Shown piece after piece: positions 7,523-12,822 of a stretch of 12,822 bases of DNA. A model generated the notes under the pieces. It did not search any database. It had not been told where the DNA came from and worked only from the letters and a program-made list of their open reading frames with translations. Made by a program: the position numbers and the translations under genes. The stretch's first letter is position 1. Every line of letters starts with the position of its first letter. Source of the stretch: Entamoeba histolytica HM-1:IMSS (Eukaryota > Evosea > Mastigamoebida > Endamoebidae); contig NW_001915141.1 in the NCBI RefSeq assembly GCF_000208925.1, positions 6,675 through 19,496 on the forward strand. Reading direction: 5' to 3'.

Positions 7523-9695
7523 ATGGATAACACAGGATATCATAAAAAGAAAACTCCTGAAAGAATATGTGTGATTGATGTGGATGCTGGCACTGAAGGT
7601 GATTGTAAAGATTTTCTGTCACATGAAAATAAACCACCAAAACAACCTTTTCGTTCTTATATCAGTCACAAATCTTCATCAACAAGAGGACAACGTCTTT
7701 TTTTAAAACATCATCTACATTCTCAAACTCAAAGTTCTCAAATGCCTCAAAACCTTTTATATGAAGAAAGAAATAATCCTAATCTCTTTACAAATTCTTC
7801 AAGTAATCCACAAAAATATTTTCCTGTTTTTCGTCAAAACTTTCATACAAGACAAACTACTTTAAATGAATATGGATTTCCAACATCAGTAGAAAGACAT
7901 ATAAATGAACCATTTGATAGATATTCTATTCATAAAAATCTAAATTCATTAGAAGTTCAACATAGTGTTATGAATGAAAGAAATCAACCACAAATGGAAC
8001 AATTTCATCGATCTACTCAAATTCCTAAATATCAAAAAGGTTTGGTATCAACTAGATATTGTCATTCATGTCAACATCGTATACCATTAATATTAAATAA
8101 ATTTCCACAACAAAAAATTTCTGAACAAATTTCACAAAATGATTTAATTCAGTCAAGAGAACATAATCCTATTCATTCACATCAACAAGTACCTACGTTA
8201 ACTCCTTATTCTCAAGAACAAATCAAAATTTCTTCTAATCAACAACAAAAAAGTTATTCTCCTTATCAATCAATTTCTTATACCACTCCATTTTCAAATT
8301 TACAACAAAATCGAATGACTACAGATTATTCAAGTAAGCAAAAACAAACAGATTCTATCGATTTAGCATCACCTGATAGTTCAGAACTTCCTCCAATTGA
8401 TAATAATGAATATTATTCTATGAATCGCCTTCCTCCAGGAGGAAATCATAATATAATTCAACATAATTCGATTCTTAAAACATCTCCAACTCAAATAAAT
8501 ACTTCAATTAATAAAAAAACAGAAACACAAAAAAAAGAAGAACAAAACACCATTAAGACATCTTTAGAAAAAATAATAAACAAAAAAGAAAATAAAGAAC
8601 AAAAAAAATCTATTCAACAAAAATCACTTCCTTCATTAAAAGAAAAATCAAAACAACAACCAGAACAATTATTAAGAAATTCTAATACCACAATTACTCA
8701 ATTAAAAACACAACAAAATGACAATGATAAATCATTTATTGTTAAAAGTGATATCATTAGTTCTGAAAAAAATGAACTTAAGAAACCTCGTGATACAATA
8801 GTTGATAAAGAAGAAAAACAAAATGTTTCTAAAAAAATAATTCCAATAAAACAACAAGTTATTAATAATGAAATATCAGTAGGTGGTATTCAAAAAGAAG
8901 AAAAACATGATAAAATAGACAATAAATTTAATAAAACAGAAAAAGTATTAGAAGAATGTAATGATGAAAAGAATTATTTAGTAACTTATTCTTCTGAAAA
9001 CATCAGTAATTATTTTAATTTCAATATTGAAGAAGAAGGAGCAATTGATTCAACTGAAGAAACAGAAACATTTGAAACTAATTGTACAATTGAAGAAGAT
9101 GATTGTTTTGATGAAAAATATGAATCAAGTTATAATGAATTAATGAAGTTATTAAAAAAAATTCATCCAATAATCAAAGAAAAAGAAGCAAGAAAATTTG
9201 CAGAAATGATTGTTAGTTATTTATTAAGATTTGGAAATGATATTGATTCATGGAATTCAGGAAACGAGTTTAATATATTTGATAAAACCTCATTACAAGA
9301 AAATGTTATTAATTCATTTATTAAAGAAAAAACACTACAAGTTAATATTTATACAAATGTGATTTTATATAGAAGAATAATTCGTTTAGTTAAAAATATT
9401 AAACTTAATAATTTTATTGTTCCTATTGAACTTCAAGAATTTTATTTAAAATCTGAATGGAAATTTGCTGATGATTTAAGGCTAATGATACAAATAGCAA
9501 AATATGGAGTTGGTGTTTATGAATTATACCTTAATGATTCTTTATTAAATTATTCATTAACAATGAAAATGCATTTAAGTTTGTGAGTATTATTTTTATT
9601 TATTTTATTGGAAAGATATTAATGGTTTAGATACTAACGAAGAAAAATGCAAATTTCTTGAGTCCAGAGTACAAGATTTACTTAGTTCATTATAA
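7523..9695 (+). CDS. Protein with C-terminal CHD1/ISWI-like SANT-SLIDE module; CDS is join(7523..9578,9631..9695)
   Basis: The unspliced frame would end at TGA 9584-9586 (687 residues), but that stop lies inside an intron. Splicing gives 706 residues. Residues 1-480 are low-complexity (Gln, Ser, Asn, then Lys/Glu from about 330) and include one isolated CHSC pair (180-183). Residues 500-530 are acidic. Residues 535-706 look folded and resemble the DNA-binding region that follows the ATPase in CHD1 and ISWI. The SLIDE signature is clear: SEWKFADDLRLMIQIAKYG (644-662) and GVYELYLNDSLL (664-675) match W-x3-DD-x2-LL-x-GI-x-x-YGYG-x-WE-x-I-x3-P-x-L. The spliced end, CKFLESRVQDLLSSL (692-706), matches the closing L-x2-R-x3-LL helix of CHD1. 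No chromodomain or SNF2 ATPase is present. It probably binds linker DNA or nucleosomes; what it partners with is unknown. Confidence 0.65.
9579..9630 (+). other. Spliceosomal intron (52 nt) in the SANT-SLIDE gene
   Basis: Begins GTTTGT (9579-9584), the near-invariant Entamoeba 5' splice site, and ends GGTTTAG (9624-9630), with ATATTAATGG just upstream as a possible branch region. It is phase 1: the last exon-1 base (A 9578) joins AT 9631-9632 to make an Asn codon, and the frame stays open for 21 codons to TAA 9693-9695. The restored residues continue the domain homology, which is independent support for splicing. Confidence 0.8.
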
Positions 9696-9747
9696 TAATA
9701 TCGTTCATTAATAATAATATCTAATGTTTATTTGTTTTATTTATATT

Positions 9748-10175
9748 TCATTGTATTTTTAAATTGCACATTTTTTTAATGTAAAACATACAATAAATTT
9801 TATTGCTTTTGCTTTCAAAATACTTCATTGTAATTGCTCCATCTTGCATTTTAGTTAATTGTAGGAATGCATTCTTTTTAATATTGATGGACTTCCATGC
9901 TTTGACTGTAGTAGTTTTATCTACTCATTTTGACTCATTCCATCTTCTAAAATATCACTTGTTTGATGACACTTCCATTTTTTGATGTATTTGTCATTAA
10001 TTTCTTTATTTCTATTACTACTTCTTTTCTTTTTTCTTTTCTATCCCTTCATTTATTATTTCTTCTATTTTTGTTTCATTTATTTTATGAATTAATGTTT
10101 TTTAATTCTATTCCATATTCCATTCTTACTGTACCATCTATCTAATATGTTATTTCCTATTTCACATTCTCTATG
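9748..10175 (-). pseudogene. Decayed unidentified coding region
   Basis: Protein-like pieces follow each other on the - strand in shifting frames. From the right: ECEIGNNILDRWYSKNGIWN or, in the next frame, IDGTVRMEYGIELKNINS (about 10170-10085); KINETKIEEIINEGIEKKK; VVIEIKKLMTNTSKNGSVIK; and finally a 58-codon open stretch at 9924-9748 containing VDKTTTVKAWKSINIKKNAF and KMQDGAITMKYFESKSNK. Residue use is varied and not the low-complexity output of AT-rich DNA, so this was once coding. I do not recognise the family; a transposon ORF or an Entamoeba-specific gene are both possible. It lies tail to tail with the SANT-SLIDE gene, only about 50 bases from its stop. Confidence 0.4.
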
Positions 10176-11243
10176 GATGAAATAAAATAAACAATAATAG
10201 ATAATAAAATAAAGAATAAATAAGAAAATAGTTAAACAAATAAGAAATAAACATTAATAATAATTGAATTAATCATTTCTTCATTCTATTATTTTTCTTT
10301 TATTTTGTTATTCATCTCTTATTTTTATTTCTTTTATATTATTCATTAATTATTTATGAGTCACTTTTCATTTTTTTATTCTTTTAAATGATTATTAATA
10401 TCATCATTTAATATACAATTTTATTGTTTATTATTTATGAAATTATTTTATTGTTATTTAGTATTTTATTTTTATGTTGAATAAAATATGATAAATAAAT
10501 ATAAATCATAATTAATATATCAAATTGATACAATTAAATATTATAAATAAATGAAAATAATAAGAAATGAAATAAATAATAAAATAACATATATTTAAAT
10601 GAATAATAAATGAAAATACAATAAAATTATTCTTTGTATTTTATCAATTTATCATTGTTTTATTTCATACAGATTTATTATCATTATAAATTGATTAATA
10701 TTGTTATTTATTATTATGAAAATAAAATAAAGAATATAATTAAGTTTATATTGATTCATCATTATTATTCATCATTTCTATTTCAATATTCTTATGATTT
10801 ATTTTATATTTGAATGAAATAACAACTATTATATGAATTAATACAATAAAATAAAAATAAAGAAGAGAGAAAATAAAAATGTGAAATGACATGATGTTTA
10901 AAATAAATCAGAAAGAAGAAATAAACAGAAGAATAAAAATAAAGAATAAAATTGTTACAAAACAAATATAAAGAATGAAATATCATTTAATAACAGATGA
11001 AATATCAATTCAACATATTGAAACAATCAAATAAAATGAAATAAATTAAAAATGAATAAACATAACATAATAATAATTAAATAAACAATGGATGATTTTA
11101 TTCCATTTCATTCATTTGATATTTCATTCTTTATTTTATTATCATTTAATTTGTTTATTATGTATTTCTTATCATTTAAATTATAAAATAAACATTCTTT
11201 TTATTCTTTAATAATTCAATTATCTTCTTTCTTTATTTCTTCT
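10176..11243. other. AT-rich simple sequence without genes
   Basis: About 1070 bases made almost only of permutations of TTATT, ATTCATT, AATAAAT and GAAATAA words. Blocks rich in purines on the + strand (for example 10150-10260 and 10805-10990) alternate with pyrimidine-rich blocks (10265-10380, 11095-11240). Such a switch gives many imperfect inverted repeats. No RNA gene, no promoter-like cluster and no protein-like reading frame is visible. Confidence 0.6.
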
Positions 11244-11766
11244 TTAATCTTCATAAAAATATTCTTCAAAATCAATATTTTGGTATTGTTTCATTCTTCT
11301 TCAATTCTTCTTCACATCCACAACCATAAAAACAAAAAACTCCAAATGATGTAATTGATGATGGAATATTAATTGATTTTAATGATGAACATTCATAAAA
11401 ACAGTAATCTTTTATTTCAATTACACTTGTTGGTATATCAATTGATTTTAATGATGAACATCCAGAAAAACATCTATTTCCTATTTTACTAACACTTGTT
11501 GGTATTTTAATTGATTTTAATGATGAACATTGAAGAAAACATCTATCTCCTATTTCAGTGATTGTTGATGGAATAATAAATTTATTAATATCTTTCTTTT
11601 CAATACTCTTTCCATTTATTGTTTTTAAATTTTCTGGTATTTCAATACTAATTAACACTGGTTCATTCATAAATATTCTTTCTTCACTTATATATTTTAC
11701 ATCTTCTATATTAATTGTTGTTAATGATGAACATCTTTCAAAACAATAACTTCTTATTTCGGGGCA
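11244..11766 (-). pseudogene. BspA-like leucine-rich-repeat (LRR_5/TpLRR) gene fragment
   Basis: From CPEIRSYCFERCSSL at 11766 the frame runs to a TGA at 11272-11274 and encodes about 164 residues of BspA-type repeats of 23 residues: IPTSVSKIGNRCFSGCSSLK, then IPTSVIEIKDYCFYECSSLK, then IPSSITSFGVFCFYGCGCEEE. An irregular insert with IPENLKTINGKSIEKKDINK separates the first repeat from the others. BspA-like proteins form a large Entamoeba family, some surface-located. The N-terminal part of a normal member is missing: upstream of 11766 the frame continues only as Phe/Leu-rich translation of simple sequence, so the nominal 267-residue reading that starts at 12075 is not a real protein. After the stop, the neighbouring frame reads NIDFEEYFYED and ends at TAA 11244-11246, suggesting a frameshift near the original C-terminus. 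A gene fragment, very probably dead. Confidence 0.75.
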
Positions 11767-12061
11767 ACGAAAAAAAGCAAATAATTGAAAAAGAAGAGAA
11801 TGAATGATATAAAAGAATAAAAAGAAAGTAAAAAGTAGAAGAAGATGAAGAAAGAATAAAAGTAGAAAGGAGAGAATATAAAAAGAAAGAAGATAAAGTG
11901 TAATAAAACAAAAGAGATGATAAAAGAAGAAAAGAAAGAAAAAAATAAAGGATGCAAATTTTATTGAAACAAATAAAAAAAGTGCAAAATTTAATGATGC
12001 AAAAATTAATGATGCAAAATATTTAGCAACATTTTTATTGATGAAAAATATTTTGAAATAA
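11765..12061 (+). pseudogene. Decayed Glu/Lys/Arg-rich coding remnant, opposite the LRR fragment's false N-terminus
   Basis: On the + strand, short frames read like a charged coiled-coil protein: KKQIIEKEENE just after 11765; VEEDEERIKVERREYKKK in 11835-11903; and, in 11924-12061, a 45-codon stretch containing DANFIETNKKSAKFNDAKIN and AKYLATFLLMKNILK before a TAA. The last piece has balanced residue use and looks like a real C-terminus. Stops and frameshifts separate the pieces. The junction with the LRR fragment at about 11765 looks like a recombination or insertion point. The family is not recognised. Because any purine-rich DNA translates to Lys/Glu-rich peptide, only the last piece carries real weight. 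Confidence 0.35.
11984..12026 (+). repeat. 15-bp tandem repeat, nearly three copies
   Basis: GCAAAATTTAATGAT (11984-11998) is followed by GCAAAAATTAATGAT (11999-12013) and a diverged partial copy GCAAAATATTTAG (12014-12026). The unit is a multiple of three and, in the + strand frame, encodes repeating AKFND/AKIND/AKYLA, so it may be a protein-level repeat inside the decayed + strand gene. Confidence 0.6.
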
Positions 12062-12822
12062 AAATAATTCATCATTTGATATTATTATATTTGATAATAA
12101 TTTATATTATATATTAAATACATCATATTTCTTTATTATTTATCTTTCTTTTTATTATTTCATATATTACATTATTATTCATTCATTCATTCATTTATAT
12201 TTCATTTATTAAATAAAATGAAAATGAAATTGTAAAATAATAATCAATTAAATATTCATGAATAATAATTTATTAATATTTAATAATTGAAATAACAAAT
12301 AATAATGTAACAATAATGATATATTCAATATATTCTTTATTTGATTTGTTCAATATTAGATTATTCTATTTCATTATCATTTCATTGTCTTCATTATTTT
12401 ATTTTATTTATTATTTCATATTCATTTATTATTTTTTAAAATCAAATAAACAATAATATTGATATTCATTCATCATATTCATTTAATATAATAAATATAC
12501 ACACCATTTAATAATAAATAATGAATAAATAAGAATGAAAATATTGATTTATTCAATATTTTATTCAACATAAAATCAATAAAACATATAATTTGATAAT
12601 ACACAAATGAAATAATAATGAAATATACAATACTCAAGAATTAATAAAAAAGAAATAAAAAGAATAAATGAATATAAAATTGATAAATAATAGAAGAAAG
12701 AAATAGAAAAACAATGAAAAACAAATAATATAAAAAGAACATAAAGATATAAAAGAATAAAAATAAAGTAGAAGAAGAATATAAAAATAATAAAGCACAA
12801 AGATGTAATAAAAGAAGAAAAG
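12062..12822. other. AT-rich simple sequence with an (ATTC)n microsatellite
   Basis: No gene to the window edge. (ATTC)4 occupies 12177-12192. The left part alternates TTATT and ATTCATT words; from about 12590 the + strand becomes purine-rich. The last 40 bases (12783-12822, ending AAAGATGTAATAAAAGAAGAAAAG) resemble 11893-11935 of the decayed Glu/Lys-rich remnant, so a second copy of that sequence may begin here. Reading frames on the - strand in this part are Phe/Ile-rich mirror images of the purine-rich strand and are not genes. Confidence 0.5.

Noticed and set aside
9584..9586. TGA as the stop codon of the SANT-SLIDE gene
   Set aside because: It lies within a canonical intron donor (GTTTGTGA); splicing restores an open frame and domain homology.
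9803..10145. Two 60-residue + strand frames at 9803-9985 and 9963-10145
   Set aside because: The - strand of the same region reads as decayed protein with more varied residues, so the + strand frames are its shadow.
11767..12075. N-terminal 103 residues of the LRR frame read as a protein with several membrane helices
   Set aside because: The stretch is Phe/Leu-rich translation opposite a purine-rich strand; no BspA-like similarity begins before 11766, and the + strand reads more like protein at 11924-12061.
10150..12822. Possible tRNA/short-tandem-repeat array, which Entamoeba genomes contain
   Set aside because: No tRNA arm motifs such as GGTTCGA and no long regular tandem unit; only simple AT-rich sequence.
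1..12822. CRISPR arrays, prophage or bacterial operons
   Set aside because: No spaced direct repeats, no ribosome binding sites, and intron and retrotransposon content is eukaryotic.

Overview
The window looks like nuclear DNA of an Entamoeba species, most likely close to E. histolytica/E. dispar. Four things point there: very high A+T; a 52-nt intron with the Entamoeba-type ends GTTTGT...TAG; a decayed non-LTR retrotransposon whose reverse transcriptase resembles EhLINE; and a fragment of the BspA-like leucine-rich-repeat family, which is greatly expanded in Entamoeba. All three intact genes are on the + strand and none of the decayed sequences looks functional.

Layout. 1-1740: the 5' part of a degraded EhLINE-like element on the - strand (ORF1 remnant plus the start of the ORF2 reverse transcriptase), running off the left edge. 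2064-4997: a 977-residue protein that I read as a SNF2-family chromatin-remodelling protein with an HSA-like N-terminus, in which the catalytic motifs are almost all destroyed, followed by a Pro/Gln-rich tail. 5964-7232: a 422-residue, mostly disordered protein whose last 55 residues match the IN-box of INCENP, the Aurora B kinase activator. 7523-9695: a 706-residue protein made by removing a 52-nt intron near the 3' end. It is a long disordered region followed by a CHD1/ISWI-type SANT-SLIDE DNA-binding module, with no ATPase. The intergenic region before it contains nested inverted repeats with TGACGT cores.

Right part. 9696-12822 has no intact gene. It holds a decayed unidentified coding region on the - strand (9748-10175), a truncated BspA-like LRR fragment on the - strand (11244-11766), a decayed Glu/Lys-rich coding remnant on the + strand (11765-12061), and extremely AT-rich simple sequence with alternating purine-rich and pyrimidine-rich blocks.

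How the genes may work together. Products 1 and 3 would both act on nucleosomes, but each lacks what a remodeller needs: the first lacks ATPase residues, the third lacks the ATPase domain. The middle one would act in chromosome segregation. Whether the three are functionally linked is speculation. All family assignments were made by eye, from remembered motifs, without any database search.
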